Numbered from the stretch's first letter, positions 1-8,115 are shown. The stretch: 64,000 bases of DNA from MED-G17 sp963991985 (GCA_963991985.1 CAXDRX010000001.1:1-64000); one strand, 5' to 3'. A program made the numbers and translations. The notes: a model not told the origin generated them from the sequence alone.

Positions 1-3
1 AAG

Positions 4-516
4 CTACATTTTGGGATACACACCTACCCCTTCCCATCTGGTTTTCTTGCCGTTGCTATCGATTTTTTGCGTAAACCAGTCGCGGAATAAGGTGTCATTT
101 TTGACTTCGAATCGTTCAGCATCACTCCATTTGCTCTTGTCCTCGTTCGAATTCCATTCATTTACCCGATTGAACAGTCCATTGCTTAAAACTTTTAAGT
201 GGATTGTATCGGGATAAAAACCAACCACAAAAACACTATCCCCGTTATAAGGGTAGCGTGCCACCAAAAAGGAGTCAGTGCTTGACCACAAACCAATTTG
301 ACCTCCATCATTGCGGTATTGCTTTAGAATGGTTCTGCCAATATAAACACCGCTAAGGTCCAATTCTTTATTCGTTGAGTCGCTTGTCGGACGATCGATA
401 TACTTGACAACTACTTTTTCTTCCTCGGTGCAGCCCACAAAGGCAATGACACCTAAGATTAAAACGGATAGGGGAAAAAACTTAATTTTTTTGAAACTAT
501 TTTTAAGGTTGATCAT
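4..516 (-). CDS. Putative lipoprotein, paralogue of the adjacent upstream lipoprotein
   Basis: Small secreted lipoprotein of 170 residues with unknown function. The N-terminus is a basic and hydrophobic signal ending in a lipobox-like stretch (AFVGC) followed by an acidic EEEK segment, so it is probably anchored in a membrane. It is clearly related to the neighbouring gene at 540-1043: both carry a 'KYxxR' stretch after the lipobox, a 'GDSVxVxGxxPDTIHLK' block, a 'WSDAERFEVKND'-like block with TLFR(D/N)W, and a final TRWE motif. The two lie 23 bases apart on the same strand, so they are probably one transcription unit created by tandem duplication. I do not recognise a characterised family. 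The fold is probably all-beta, judging by the alternating pattern (inference). Confidence 0.75.
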   Translation of the reverse strand: MINLKNSFKKIKFFPLSVLILGVIAFVGCTEEEKVVVKYIDRPTSDSTNKELDLSGVYIGRTILKQYRNDGGQIGLWSSTDSFLVARYPYNGDSVFVVGFYPDTIHLKVLSNGLFNRVNEWNSNEDKSKWSDAERFEVKNDTLFRDWFTQKIDSNGKKTRWEGVGVYPKM

Positions 517-539
517 AACTGTTGATTTTTATTATTGCT

Positions 540-1043
540 TTATTGTTTAATGTGTTTTCCACTTACTTCCCATCGGGTTTGCATTACATTTTTGGCATTT
601 CTTTTTTCTGTATACCAGTTCCGAAAAAGCGTATCATTTTTTATTTCCCATCGGTGTTCATCGAACCACCTTCCTCCATCATTGTTGTCATCCCATTTGT
701 TTGTCCATACGTATACCCCATTTTCATCTAAAAGCTTCAAATGAATGGTGTCTGGTGCATTTCCTGCGACCCATACGCTGTCGCCGTCATAAAAGTAGCG
801 GCACACAATTAAAGTATCAAAATTTGTTCTTCTTGAAATCAGGGAACCGTTGCTTCCATAAGTAGAAACTGTTGTTGGCCCTACATATCGTCCTCCAAAA
901 TTTTTTGCTTCTTGATTTAAAGTATCGCCATTTTCGGACGACCTGTATTCATATTTGGTCACTATTTTTTCCTCCGAACAACTGGCAAAAAACAAAGAAA
1001 TAGGAACAATAAACGCTAAGACGACTAGGACTTTCTCTTTCAT
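540..1043 (-). CDS. Putative lipoprotein, paralogue of the downstream lipoprotein
   Basis: A 167-residue protein with a lipoprotein signal: MKEKVLVVLAFIVPISLFF followed by ASC at the lipobox, then an acidic SEEK segment. Like its neighbour at 4-516 it contains a GDSVWVAGNAPDTIHLK block, ND-TLFRNWYTEK and a C-terminal TRWEVSGK. The conserved aromatic and Asp residues suggest a common beta-rich extracellular fold. It is the upstream gene of the pair, and its promoter should lie within 1044-1155. No enzymatic motif is visible and I do not recognise the family. The call as a real gene is firm because of the signal peptide and the paralogue; the function is unknown. Confidence 0.75.
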   Translation of the reverse strand: MKEKVLVVLAFIVPISLFFASCSEEKIVTKYEYRSSENGDTLNQEAKNFGGRYVGPTTVSTYGSNGSLISRRTNFDTLIVCRYFYDGDSVWVAGNAPDTIHLKLLDENGVYVWTNKWDDNNDGGRWFDEHRWEIKNDTLFRNWYTEKRNAKNVMQTRWEVSGKHIKQ

Positions 1044-1155
1044 ATTGTAAAACTAACCAATATTCACGAAAGCAAAAACAATCTTCGTTTTTGTTTTTTA
1101 AAATCACCAAACGAAAGGTCCAATAAAAAAAATCAAATAGAAAAGACTGAGATAG

Positions 1156-1229
1156 TGGAGCCTACGAGATTCGAACTCGTGACCTCTACACTGCCAGTGT
1201 AGCGCTCTAGCCAACTGAGCTAAGGCCCC
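1156..1229 (-). tRNA. tRNA-Ala (anticodon GGC)
   Basis: A full cloverleaf folds on the minus strand. The acceptor stem is GGGGCCT paired with AGGCTCC and contains the G3:U70 wobble pair that is the identity element for alanine, with discriminator A73. The D arm has GCTC/GAGC. The anticodon stem CTACA/TGTAG closes the loop CTGGCAG, giving anticodon GGC. The T arm has the TTCGAAT loop. CCA is not encoded. The length is 74 nt. Confidence 0.97.
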
Positions 1230-1260
1230 TGTTAGAAATTCAAAGGTAATAAATATTGGT

Positions 1261-1653
1261 GTGAGTTGTGGATACAGCAGCAATAGTGGCATTTTAACAG
1301 GAAACTATAAGTTATATACCGACAATGATTCTATCATGTCGAATGGAACCTCAAGATTGGTTAGCGGTTTCACCCATTATAACAGCTACGTGGGGCAACC
1401 CGTTAGATACAATATCTTTAAAACCCATTTTAAAGATATTGCTGAGCTTGACACAAATGAAACTTGGTGTCATTACGTTTTACCTATAACCTACAATAAT
1501 ACAACCGGTACGAAAACAATCAATAGCAGCAATTTTTATTCTTCTCATTGGGTTTGGTATACCAACGGATCCTCCCAAATACGAATAACCAATATCATGG
1601 CAGAACTTTTTTTTGCTACTCCATCGAGTAAAACTTCTGTAAGGATAGATTAG
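1261..1653 (+). pseudogene. Possible gene remnant, Ser/Thr/Asn/Tyr-rich ORF abutting tRNA-Ala
   Basis: An open frame of 130 codons from a GTG. The frame stays open upstream to about 1219, inside the antisense of tRNA-Ala, with no ATG start and no recognisable promoter. The composition (rich in Ser, Thr, Asn, Tyr and Trp, alternating polar and hydrophobic) resembles the beta-structured end of a secreted or phage surface protein and not a random antisense frame. It opposes pgmB, ending 8 bases from that gene's stop. My reading is a 3' fragment of a larger gene left next to the tRNA by an old recombination. It could instead be a short real gene with a GTG start, or chance. No homologue recognised. 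Confidence 0.35.
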
Positions 1654-1660
1654 TTTGATT

Positions 1661-2308
1661 TTAACTCAATAATTTTGAAATTGTCTTAAAATTAAGTTCC
1701 TCTAGGGAATGGACATTTGTTTTAGAATTTTCCGAGCGAATATCTCCCACCACAATGTACTGAATTTTCGCTCGTCTTGAACTTTCAATTCCTTTTAAAG
1801 AATCTTCTATAACAATGCATTCATTTGCGGTCAATTGTAATTTCTGCAATAGAAGTTCATAAACTTCACCATGGGGCTTCGGATTACTTACCATATTGCC
1901 ATCGACAATTGCATCAAACTCTGTGATACAATCCAATTTATCTAGTACGCGTATGGCGTGGTTTGTACTTGCACCCAAACCAATTTTAACGCTATTTTCT
2001 CGTAGGTTTTGGAACAGCATTAGAGCGCCATTATGAAGATCCTCAGGAGCCATCGAATCAATAAGCCGCAAATAATGGTTGTTTTTTTCTTTGATGAGCT
2101 CCTCTTTTCTTGCCTCGGCCAATTGCACATCTGCCCAAGAGAGAATCTTGTTGAGGGATTCTTTTCGATTCAAGCCTTTTAACTTTTCATTTTTTTTTAG
2201 AGACAAATCAAATTTGAATTTTTGGGCAATGGATTTCCAAGAAAGGTAATGAAATTGTGATATATTACACAAAACACCATCCAAATCAAAAAATACTGCC
2301 CTCAACAT
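1661..2308 (-). CDS. pgmB: HAD-superfamily hydrolase, beta-phosphoglucomutase-like
   Basis: Belongs to the HAD phosphatase/mutase superfamily, most like beta-phosphoglucomutase, which interconverts beta-glucose 1-phosphate and glucose 6-phosphate in the cytoplasm. HAD motif I is FDLDGVL at residues 7-13, with both aspartates, followed by a helical cap whose first helix carries the H-x3-W pattern (FHYLSWK) typical of beta-PGM. Motif II is the Ser/Thr in GASTNH, motif III the Lys in NPKPHGEVY and motif IV IEDSLKGIES. The length of 215 residues is normal for the family. It sits 38 bases downstream of tRNA-Pro on the same strand. Substrate assignment within HAD is uncertain; another small sugar phosphate is possible. 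Confidence 0.8.
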   Translation of the reverse strand: MLRAVFFDLDGVLCNISQFHYLSWKSIAQKFKFDLSLKKNEKLKGLNRKESLNKILSWADVQLAEARKEELIKEKNNHYLRLIDSMAPEDLHNGALMLFQNLRENSVKIGLGASTNHAIRVLDKLDCITEFDAIVDGNMVSNPKPHGEVYELLLQKLQLTANECIVIEDSLKGIESSRRAKIQYIVVGDIRSENSKTNVHSLEELNFKTISKLLS

Positions 2309-2346
2309 ATTTTAGTGAATTGTTTCCGAATGAATCGAAAAACTAG

Positions 2347-2421
2347 TCGGGATGGCAGGATTCGAACCTGCGACCTCCTGCTCCCAAAGCAGGCGCGATA
2401 ACCGGGCTACGCTACACCCCG
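2347..2421 (-). tRNA. tRNA-Pro (anticodon TGG)
   Basis: A cloverleaf on the minus strand: acceptor CGGGGTG with CATCCCG (one G:U), discriminator A, anticodon stem CCTGC/GCAGG around loop TTTGGGA, so anticodon TGG, and T loop TTCGAAT. The C1:G72 start is typical of bacterial proline tRNAs. CCA is not encoded. It lies 43 bases after the trmD stop on the same strand and could be read through from that operon. Confidence 0.97.
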
Positions 2422-2464
2422 AACAATAAGGAACAAAAGTAAGCAATTTCAGTATTCAATTGAC

Positions 2465-3139
2465 CTATTTCAACAAATCTGGTCTTTTTTCTTGGGTTCT
2501 TTTAAGCGCCATTTCTTCTTGCCACACTTTAATTTTTTTTGTATCACCAGAACGAAGCACCTCAGGCACTTCCATTCCATCAAAAATTGCCGGCCGTGTA
2601 TAAACTGGAGGAGCCAATAATCCATCTTGAAAAGTGTCGGTAAGCGCAGAGGTTTCGTCATTCAAAACACCTGGCAAAAGCCTTACTAAGGAATCCACCA
2701 AAACAACACCCGCCAACTCTCCTCCTGTAAGAACATAATCTCCAATGGAAATTTCTCGCGTAACATATTTATCTCTTATTCTTTGGTCTATTCCCTTGTA
2801 ATGACCACAGATAATCAATAGATTTTTTGTTAAACTCAATCGATTGGCCTCTTGCTGAGTGTATTTTTCTCCATCGGGGCATAGATAAACTACTTCATCA
2901 TAAACTCTTTTGCTTTGAAGTTCTTGAATGCAATTGGCCAGGGGTTCACACATCAAAACCATCCCTGCATCTACCCCATAGCTCTGGTCGTCAATTTTTT
3001 TGTAATTTCCTAGTCCGTATTGCCGAAGTGGAATAATATTGATATGCACCTTACCTTTTTCCTTGGCTCTTTTTATTATGGAATAGCCAAAAGGTCCTTC
3101 CATCAATTCAGGGATAACTGCAATAATATCTATATGCAT
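2465..3139 (-). CDS. trmD: tRNA (guanine-N1)-methyltransferase TrmD
   Basis: TrmD methylates G37 at N1 in tRNAs reading CUN, CCN and CGG codons, using S-adenosylmethionine, and so prevents +1 frameshifting. The 224-residue sequence shows the family signatures: an N-terminal MHIDIIAVIPE start, CGHYKGIDQR in the trefoil-knot SAM site, SIGDYVLTGGELA, and the C-terminal DGLLAPPVYTRPAIFDG and PEVLRSGD motifs. It is the last gene of rpsP-rimM-trmD, one base after rimM. The next feature downstream is tRNA-Pro(TGG), a likely TrmD substrate (inference from codon specificity). The usual neighbour rplS is absent here. Confidence 0.97.
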   Translation of the reverse strand: MHIDIIAVIPELMEGPFGYSIIKRAKEKGKVHINIIPLRQYGLGNYKKIDDQSYGVDAGMVLMCEPLANCIQELQSKRVYDEVVYLCPDGEKYTQQEANRLSLTKNLLIICGHYKGIDQRIRDKYVTREISIGDYVLTGGELAGVVLVDSLVRLLPGVLNDETSALTDTFQDGLLAPPVYTRPAIFDGMEVPEVLRSGDTKKIKVWQEEMALKRTQEKRPDLLK

Positions 3140-3140
3140 G

Positions 3141-3647
3141 TCAATGATTGATTTGCAAGAGCCCCTCTGGCAATTCGAAATATATACATTTATCTTGGAT
3201 ATCTTTTTCGACCAAAAACTGTTCTACGAATGGTACTAGAAACTCTTCCCCGTTGGGTCCTTTAATTTTCATCAAATCTTGTTTTGCCAAATCTACAATA
3301 GCGATAACATTCCCGATAAACTTATTCTTATTGAAACATTTGTATCCCATCATGTCATCACCTGTAGTAGTAAAATCAAAATCTTTGGGCAAATCTTTTT
3401 TCATTACCCAAATTTCTTTTCTCATGAGCATTTTAGCCTCAGTTTCAGAAGATATATCGTCAAATAAAATTGTTCCTGCTTTTTCGTTCAAGGACTTGAT
3501 TCTAAAAGGTACAGGGCATTCATCAAATGAAATAAAAACGAAATCCATGGATTTTAGTGAGACCGAGGTTTCTACCTTCAAATAGCCTTTAAACCCATGC
3601 GGTTTTCCTGTAAGACCCACTGAAGACATGGAATCCCAAGAAAGCAT
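3141..3647 (-). CDS. rimM: Ribosome maturation factor RimM
   Basis: RimM assists maturation of the 30S head domain and binds S19. The 168-residue protein has the two expected parts. The N-terminal RimM beta-barrel begins near 'VGLTGKPHGFKGYLKVE', matching the family's G-x-HG-x-KG-x-hydrophobic motif. A C-terminal PRC-barrel (from about residue 95) ends with 'DLMKIKGPNGEEFLVPFV', again typical. It starts 2 bases after the rpsP stop and ends one base before trmD, so translation is probably coupled across the operon. Location in the classic rpsP-rimM-trmD order supports the assignment. Confidence 0.95.
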   Translation of the reverse strand: MLSWDSMSSVGLTGKPHGFKGYLKVETSVSLKSMDFVFISFDECPVPFRIKSLNEKAGTILFDDISSETEAKMLMRKEIWVMKKDLPKDFDFTTTGDDMMGYKCFNKNKFIGNVIAIVDLAKQDLMKIKGPNGEEFLVPFVEQFLVEKDIQDKCIYFELPEGLLQINH

Positions 3648-3649
3648 TG

Positions 3650-4429
3650 TTATTCTTTTGGTGAATCACTTTCAGAAGAATCCTCCTCTTTCGAAGCAGA
3701 AATTTCTTCCGAGTCATTTTCATTTTCTTCCCCGCTTTTCATTGTTCCTTCTGGTTCTGTTTCGGTTTCTTTTTCCGCTTCTGGCTCCTGAGTAGCCTCA
3801 CTAGAATCTGTGTCACCCTCAGGTGCATCTGCCTCCTCCGCAATAGGTAGCGCCTCTTCAGTTTCCTGTTCTTGGCTTTCCTTCACTGTTGCATCTGGCT
3901 CTTCTACATTTGTTTCATCCCCTGCTGAAGCTGAAATTTCTTCTGGGGTTTCTTCTTGAGCTTCTTCTTCGGGTGTATTTCTTGCGGAAATGGCTTCCTC
4001 CCTATCCAACCTTATTTTTTGCTCTCGCTCGAAATCTTTGGCCTCAATGGATTCTTTCGCCAGTTTGATTTGCGCCTTTTTTGCTTCTACTTGTTTGGAC
4101 TTCTCAGACAGCCAAAGGTCAAATTTTTCTTGTACTTCTGATTCTTTGATCACGCCTAATTTCACTCCTCGGTGCAAATGTTTTTTGTACAAAACGCCTT
4201 GATTGCTGAGTATAGTGCGAACTGTATTTGTGGGCTCGGCTCCATGCTGCAACCAACTTAAAGCCTTGTCTATGTCTAAAGTTATGTTGGCTGGATTCGT
4301 GTTTGGATTGTAAGATCCTATTCGTTCTATGATTTTTCCGTCTCGCTTGGCGCGAGCATCTGCCGCCACGATGTGATAAAAGGGTTGTGCTTTTCTTCCG
4401 TGTCTTTGTAGTCTAAGTTTTACCGCCAT
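3650..4429 (-). CDS. rpsP: 30S ribosomal protein S16 with long acidic C-terminal extension
   Basis: The first 85 or so residues are canonical S16: [26 protein letters not shown], then [10 protein letters not shown] and [19 protein letters not shown]. Ordinary bacterial S16 is 80-90 residues; this protein has 259. Residues about 90-165 form a charged helical segment. Residues about 165-259 are almost entirely Glu, Ser, Thr, Asp, Ala and Pro, ending SESDSPKE. Long S16 tails occur in Bacteroidota, but this one is more than twice the core. The tail should be disordered and strongly negative at the ribosome surface (inference). It is the first gene of the operon; a CACATTTG promoter-like box sits 34 bases upstream of the ATG. 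Confidence 0.95.
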   Translation of the reverse strand: MAVKLRLQRHGRKAQPFYHIVAADARAKRDGKIIERIGSYNPNTNPANITLDIDKALSWLQHGAEPTNTVRTILSNQGVLYKKHLHRGVKLGVIKESEVQEKFDLWLSEKSKQVEAKKAQIKLAKESIEAKDFEREQKIRLDREEAISARNTPEEEAQEETPEEISASAGDETNVEEPDATVKESQEQETEEALPIAEEADAPEGDTDSSEATQEPEAEKETETEPEGTMKSGEENENDSEEISASKEEDSSESDSPKE

Positions 4430-4503
4430 GAGGTTAAATAACGCTTGCGTTTTTTTGTGGGTGCAAATGTGCGTATATTATATGAATATGCCAAATACTA
4501 GAA

Positions 4504-4511
4504 TATTTTTG
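4504..4511 (+). promoter_or_regulatory. -7 promoter box TATTTTTG directly upstream of the MiaE-like gene
   Basis: An exact match to the Bacteroidota -7 consensus TAnnTTTG, followed by CTTT and then the ATG at 4516. With transcription starting about four bases after the box, the mRNA would begin at the start codon, so it would be leaderless. The same TTTG-CTTT-start arrangement occurs at 15305 and 47292. No clear -33 TTG element is visible. Confidence 0.5.
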
Positions 4512-4515
4512 CTTT

Positions 4516-5100
4516 ATGAAGTTGTCGATTGATGTAAAATGTGCAAGTCCTATTGACTGGATTGAGGCTGTTCAGACTGATTTCCCCTCTTTTTTACAAG
4601 ACCATGCAGATTGTGAAAGAAAAGCGAGTAGCATGGCGATGAGTTTGGTGGCAAAATACCCCAATAGAGAACTCATCATTGGTGATTTGATCGATACCGC
4701 CATTGAAGAGCTTGAACATTTCAACCAGGTTTATCAAATCATGAAGGAACGAAACATTCCGTTGCCTTCCAATATGGAGAAGGATATTTATGTCCAAAAT
4801 CTTTTGAAATGCATGCACTCCGGAATAGAAGAGCGCTTTTTGGACAGACTTCTCCTTGGTTCTGTAATTGAATGTAGAGGTGCTGAACGTTTCAAACTTG
4901 TTGCCGAACATTGTAGTGATGAATCATTAAAAAGATTTTACAAACAACTTTGGACTTCCGAGGCAAAACACGGCCATATTTTCGTAAAACTTGCTTTGCA
5001 TTACTTCGAAGAAAAACAGGTGTATTCTCGATTGGATGAATTGACTGATTTGGAAGCTGAAATTTTATTAGCGCTTCCAATTCGGCCAAAATTGCATTGA
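4516..5100 (+). CDS. miaE: tRNA hydroxylase, MiaE-like diiron protein
   Basis: Related to MiaE, a non-haem diiron monooxygenase that hydroxylates the isopentenyl group of ms2i6A at position 37 of some tRNAs. The 194-residue protein is all helical, ferritin-like. Family motifs are visible: FLQDHADCERKASSMAMSL near residues 25-45, an iron-binding EELEHF (about residues 65-71), a second-half IECRGAERF, and SEAKHGHIF, which supplies the last Glu and His. It stands alone on the plus strand, divergent from rpsP, and its promoter box ends four bases before the ATG. The exact tRNA substrate in this phylum is inferred. Confidence 0.88.
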   Translation: MKLSIDVKCASPIDWIEAVQTDFPSFLQDHADCERKASSMAMSLVAKYPNRELIIGDLIDTAIEELEHFNQVYQIMKERNIPLPSNMEKDIYVQNLLKCMHSGIEERFLDRLLLGSVIECRGAERFKLVAEHCSDESLKRFYKQLWTSEAKHGHIFVKLALHYFEEKQVYSRLDELTDLEAEILLALPIRPKLH

Positions 5101-5111
5101 CAATTTTTACC

Positions 5112-5119
5112 TACCTTTG
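5112..5119 (+). promoter_or_regulatory. -7 promoter box TACCTTTG upstream of a lipoprotein gene
   Basis: An exact TAnnTTTG match lying only 12 bases after the miaE stop, six bases before the ATG at 5126. An in-frame TTG lies inside the box and an ATG immediately after it at 5120. The box makes 5126 the most likely start codon, and implies a nearly leaderless transcript separate from miaE. Confidence 0.45.
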
Positions 5120-5125
5120 ATGGAT

Positions 5126-5698
5126 ATGAAAAATATATTCTTGTTCAGAATTCCACTAATTTTATTAATTACAATGTTTTCTTGTGGTGAAGACGAAACC
5201 CCACCTCCCGTAGAACCAAATCCTTTGACTTTAGATGTAAAAATCAATGACACGATGAGGGATGCTTCAGTAAGCTCTGCAGTTTTGTCTAGTTTTAGTT
5301 CTCAAAAAGTACCAGGCAAAAGATTGACAAATGTTTTCAAGGCAAACAATTTAGATTTAACCATAACCATCGAAAATTGGGATTGGCAAAAACCTATGAA
5401 CAAAAGTTTGTTGGCAAAAACCTATGGAAAATATGAAGACCGAAGCGATGCGGACCAATGCAAAAAAATAGATAATGTTTGGTACTGCGATCGTTTCAAC
5501 GCAAGCTATAAAATTGGCAACGACTTGTATTACGTGGAGCAAGATGATCCCAATGCAAGCTTTACCATTGCTTCTTTCGATACGAGTTCGTTACATTATT
5601 CAGGCGCTTTTGAAATGAAAATGTATACAATCTTTAGAACAGATTCACTGTTTTTCGAAGGCACCTTCGAGAACATTCCTTATTCTGTCGACCCATAA
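5126..5698 (+). CDS. Putative lipoprotein of unknown function
   Basis: A 190-residue lipoprotein: MKNIFLFRIPLILLITM signal, then FSC lipobox and an acidic and Pro-rich linker (GEDETPPPVEPN). The rest has alternating beta pattern, with a KIDNVWYCD segment and a C-terminal 'YSGAFEMKMYT...FFEGTFENIPY' segment like those of small beta-barrel lipoproteins in this phylum. I chose the ATG at 5126 over two upstream in-frame codons (TTG 5117, ATG 5120) because a TACCTTTG promoter box covers or touches those. It is followed after 10 bases by the phospholipase/nuclease-like gene, so it probably heads a three-gene unit. No family recognised. Confidence 0.7.
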   Translation: MKNIFLFRIPLILLITMFSCGEDETPPPVEPNPLTLDVKINDTMRDASVSSAVLSSFSSQKVPGKRLTNVFKANNLDLTITIENWDWQKPMNKSLLAKTYGKYEDRSDADQCKKIDNVWYCDRFNASYKIGNDLYYVEQDDPNASFTIASFDTSSLHYSGAFEMKMYTIFRTDSLFFEGTFENIPYSVDP

Positions 5699-5708
5699 AT
5701 AAGGAATT

Positions 5709-6584
5709 TTGTTCAACAAAAAAGGGATACTTGTCTCACTGATTTTATTCCCTATGCTCTCGTTTGGCTGGGGTTTTCAAGCGCACAAAAAAATCAATAG
5801 GCTAGCTGTATTCACATTACCAAAACAACTTTTTGGATTTTACAAAAGACATATTGATGAAATTACCGAGTGGGCAGTAAAAGCAGACCAGAGAAAATCA
5901 ATCGTCAAAGATGAAGCCCAAAAGCATTACTGTGACTTAGATCATTATGAACAAAAGCTTCCTTTAGACACCGTGCCTGTATACTGGAGAAACGCGTTGA
6001 CAAAATTTTCTAAAGATACTTTGGAGAAATACGGAACCAATCCTTGGAATAGTCAGTTCGTATATTCTAAACTGGTGAAAGCCTTCGAAGAAAAAGATGA
6101 AAATAAAATTATTAAAATCTCTGCTGATTTGGGTCATTATTTGGCGGATTTACATGTTCCACTCCATAGCACCTTAAACTACAACGGCCAATTGACTGGG
6201 CAAAAGGGCATCCACAGTTTATGGGAAACAGTACTTGTGAAATATTTTTCTAAGGATTATAACTTATACACAGGAAAAGCATCTTATATAAGACACATTC
6301 CCGAGAGAATATGGGAACGCCAAGCGCAAAGTTTTGCATTGGTTGACAGTGTTTTTTATTGGGAAAAAGAAATCACTCGAAAATTGGGTCAAAACATGAA
6401 ATACCAAATTAAAAAAAATGGCTCACAAGCTCGGAAATATTACAGTTATGAGTTTTGTGAAGCTTATCATTCAGCTTTGAATGGCATGGTAGAAAGGCGT
6501 ATGCGAAAATCTATTGATTTTGTTGGTTCAGTTTGGTATTCTGCATGGGTGGATGCTGGCAAACCAAAGTTGAAAAACATATAG
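5709..6584 (+). CDS. Secreted zinc-dependent phospholipase C / S1-P1 nuclease-fold hydrolase
   Basis: A secreted 291-residue zinc hydrolase of the phospholipase C / S1-P1 nuclease fold. After a signal peptide of about 20 residues the mature protein would begin at Trp21 (WGFQAH). In this family the new N-terminal Trp is itself a zinc ligand, with His26 next. Other expected ligands are present: His79 in DLDH, the H-x3-D-x-H-x-P-L-H block (His143, Asp147, His149, His153) and His169/Glu173 in GIHSLWE, where classic nucleases have Asp. The start is a TTG preceded by AAGGAA, the best available before the signal peptide. Substrate (phospholipid or nucleic acid) cannot be told from sequence. Confidence 0.75.
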   Translation: MFNKKGILVSLILFPMLSFGWGFQAHKKINRLAVFTLPKQLFGFYKRHIDEITEWAVKADQRKSIVKDEAQKHYCDLDHYEQKLPLDTVPVYWRNALTKFSKDTLEKYGTNPWNSQFVYSKLVKAFEEKDENKIIKISADLGHYLADLHVPLHSTLNYNGQLTGQKGIHSLWETVLVKYFSKDYNLYTGKASYIRHIPERIWERQAQSFALVDSVFYWEKEITRKLGQNMKYQIKKNGSQARKYYSYEFCEAYHSALNGMVERRMRKSIDFVGSVWYSAWVDAGKPKLKNI

Positions 6585-6594
6585 TTACATCGAC

Positions 6595-7092
6595 ATGAAA
6601 TATTTTCCTTGCTTATTCATAACCCTTTTCTTCTGTTCACCCTCTGTAAAGGCTCAAGAAAATTCAAAATTTTCAAAGGAAGCCTTGGACGCAAGGCTCA
6701 TCAATACTCAAGGAGACACAATTTTGTTTTCAGAAATTCTTTCAAAAAATTTGGGAAAGCCTTGTTATTTTGACATGTGGGCGAGCTGGTGTAAAGATTG
6801 TATTTCAGGTTTCGCAAAAGTTCAGCATGTCTTCACGAAGTATAGAACGCATAATCACTTTGTTTTTCTCTCCGTTGACAAGTCTATGGATCAATGGAAA
6901 AAGGCTATTGCAAAATATAATATCCCGGGAGAGCATTACTTGGTTTTGGGTGAATGGAAAAATCCAATCGGAAATTTCCTCCAATTGGACTGGATTCCTA
7001 GGTATTTTATTGTTGATTCATCGGGAATTATTTCCGAGTGGAAAGAAGTTGAAGGGGACCATACCAACCTCCTCCAACAATTGCAAAAATAA
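6595..7092 (+). CDS. Secreted thioredoxin-like (TlpA/ResA-type) protein
   Basis: A 165-residue periplasmic thiol-disulfide protein. A signal peptide (about 20 residues, ending VKAQ) precedes a thioredoxin fold of the TlpA/ResA type. The active site is WASWCKDC with Cys66 and Cys69; the cis-Pro loop is seen as WIPRYFIVDSSG. It follows the zinc hydrolase by 10 bases and ends 7 bases from the convergent TPR gene. It probably reduces or isomerises disulfides of exported proteins (family knowledge). A specific partner is not evident, although the two upstream genes also encode exported proteins. Confidence 0.85.
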   Translation: MKYFPCLFITLFFCSPSVKAQENSKFSKEALDARLINTQGDTILFSEILSKNLGKPCYFDMWASWCKDCISGFAKVQHVFTKYRTHNHFVFLSVDKSMDQWKKAIAKYNIPGEHYLVLGEWKNPIGNFLQLDWIPRYFIVDSSGIISEWKEVEGDHTNLLQQLQK

Positions 7093-7098
7093 TCTGTT

Positions 7099-8115
7099 CT
7101 AATCCTCAAGCCTTCTCAATCCCACACTGGCATTAGAGAATGTTGAATCCAACTGCAAACATTTTTGATATAATCTTATTGCCTTTTTGGTATTTCCTTC
7201 TGCTTCGAAGCACAAGCCCATCATATACCAAGCTTGAACATAAGTAGGCGCCAACTTAGCTGCTTTGCCAAATTGAATTTTTGCCAATCTCCAAAATTCA
7301 TTTTGAAAATTTATGTAGCCTATATTGTAGATGGATTGTACATGACCGGGATTCATTTCCAACAATCGATTATAATCAATAACGGCTTCGTCCAAATAAC
7401 CCATTTTTTGATAGTAATATGCTCTGCCGTAAAGAGCATCTAAGCCAAATTCATTCAGTCGAAGCGACATGTTGTAGTAATCTATTGCTTCAGGGCTTTT
7501 CTGCTGCGCATAAAGATTGGCAATTTGCACAGCAGAATGATAATGAGTAGGGTCCAATTCTAGAATTTTTTTGTAGAGCCGAATGGCTTGCACCGTATCT
7601 TTTCTGTCTTTGTGGCTATGGGCCAAATAAAAAATCGCTTCCGTATTTGTTCCAGCAATATTGAGAGAACGATTTAAGAACAAGATGGCATCTTCTAACT
7701 GATTCAAATAGTATTTGTATTTCCCGAGTAAAAAAAGAGCTTCAGAATCTTTCGGATTTTGCTTGATATACTCATTCAGCACATCGAGCGACTTTTTTAT
7801 CTGTTGATTCTCAAACAAAAGTTTTATGTAGGGCAATGCATATTCAGGTGTATTGGGTTGCTTCTGGCATAAAAAACGATAGTCATTTATGGCCAAGCCT
7901 ATGAGTCTGTCGTTGTTTACAAGAGATTTTGCACGTTCCAATAGATAATTGGTGTTGTTGGGATGAGAATTTACCAATTTGGTCCATTGCTGAGTACTAA
8001 CGGATAAGGTTGTATCCTGAGATAAATCTTGTGGTTTCAAACCATTTTTACTTGTACACGAGAGGATTTGCGCCAAACAAAAAAAGAGCGACAATTTTAA
8101 AAATAGCTTTTGCAC
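7099..8115 (-). CDS. TPR-repeat lipoprotein
   Basis: A 338-residue lipoprotein with a signal ending LAQILSC and then a long helical solenoid. At least seven tetratricopeptide repeats are visible from about residue 80, with the W/Y-x2-G-x2-Y pattern and Pro at repeat ends, e.g. ALFLLGKYKYYLNQLEDAI, AIFYLAHSHKDRKDTVQAI and AWYMMGLCFEAEGNTKKAI. TPR lipoproteins act as scaffolds for envelope complexes; no partner is known here. The start is a GTG, the only one giving the signal peptide. It diverges from hmgA with 35 bases between them. Confidence 0.85.
   Translation of the reverse strand: MQKLFLKLSLFFCLAQILSCTSKNGLKPQDLSQDTTLSVSTQQWTKLVNSHPNNTNYLLERAKSLVNNDRLIGLAINDYRFLCQKQPNTPEYALPYIKLLFENQQIKKSLDVLNEYIKQNPKDSEALFLLGKYKYYLNQLEDAILFLNRSLNIAGTNTEAIFYLAHSHKDRKDTVQAIRLYKKILELDPTHYHSAVQIANLYAQQKSPEAIDYYNMSLRLNEFGLDALYGRAYYYQKMGYLDEAVIDYNRLLEMNPGHVQSIYNIGYINFQNEFWRLAKIQFGKAAKLAPTYVQAWYMMGLCFEAEGNTKKAIRLYQKCLQLDSTFSNASVGLRRLED

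Noticed and set aside
1073..1093. Inverted repeat CAAAAAC-N7-GTTTTTG followed by T on the plus strand, resembling a terminator
   Set aside because: All genes on both sides are on the minus strand, the stem is A/T-rich with only two G:C pairs, and on the minus strand no T-tract follows.
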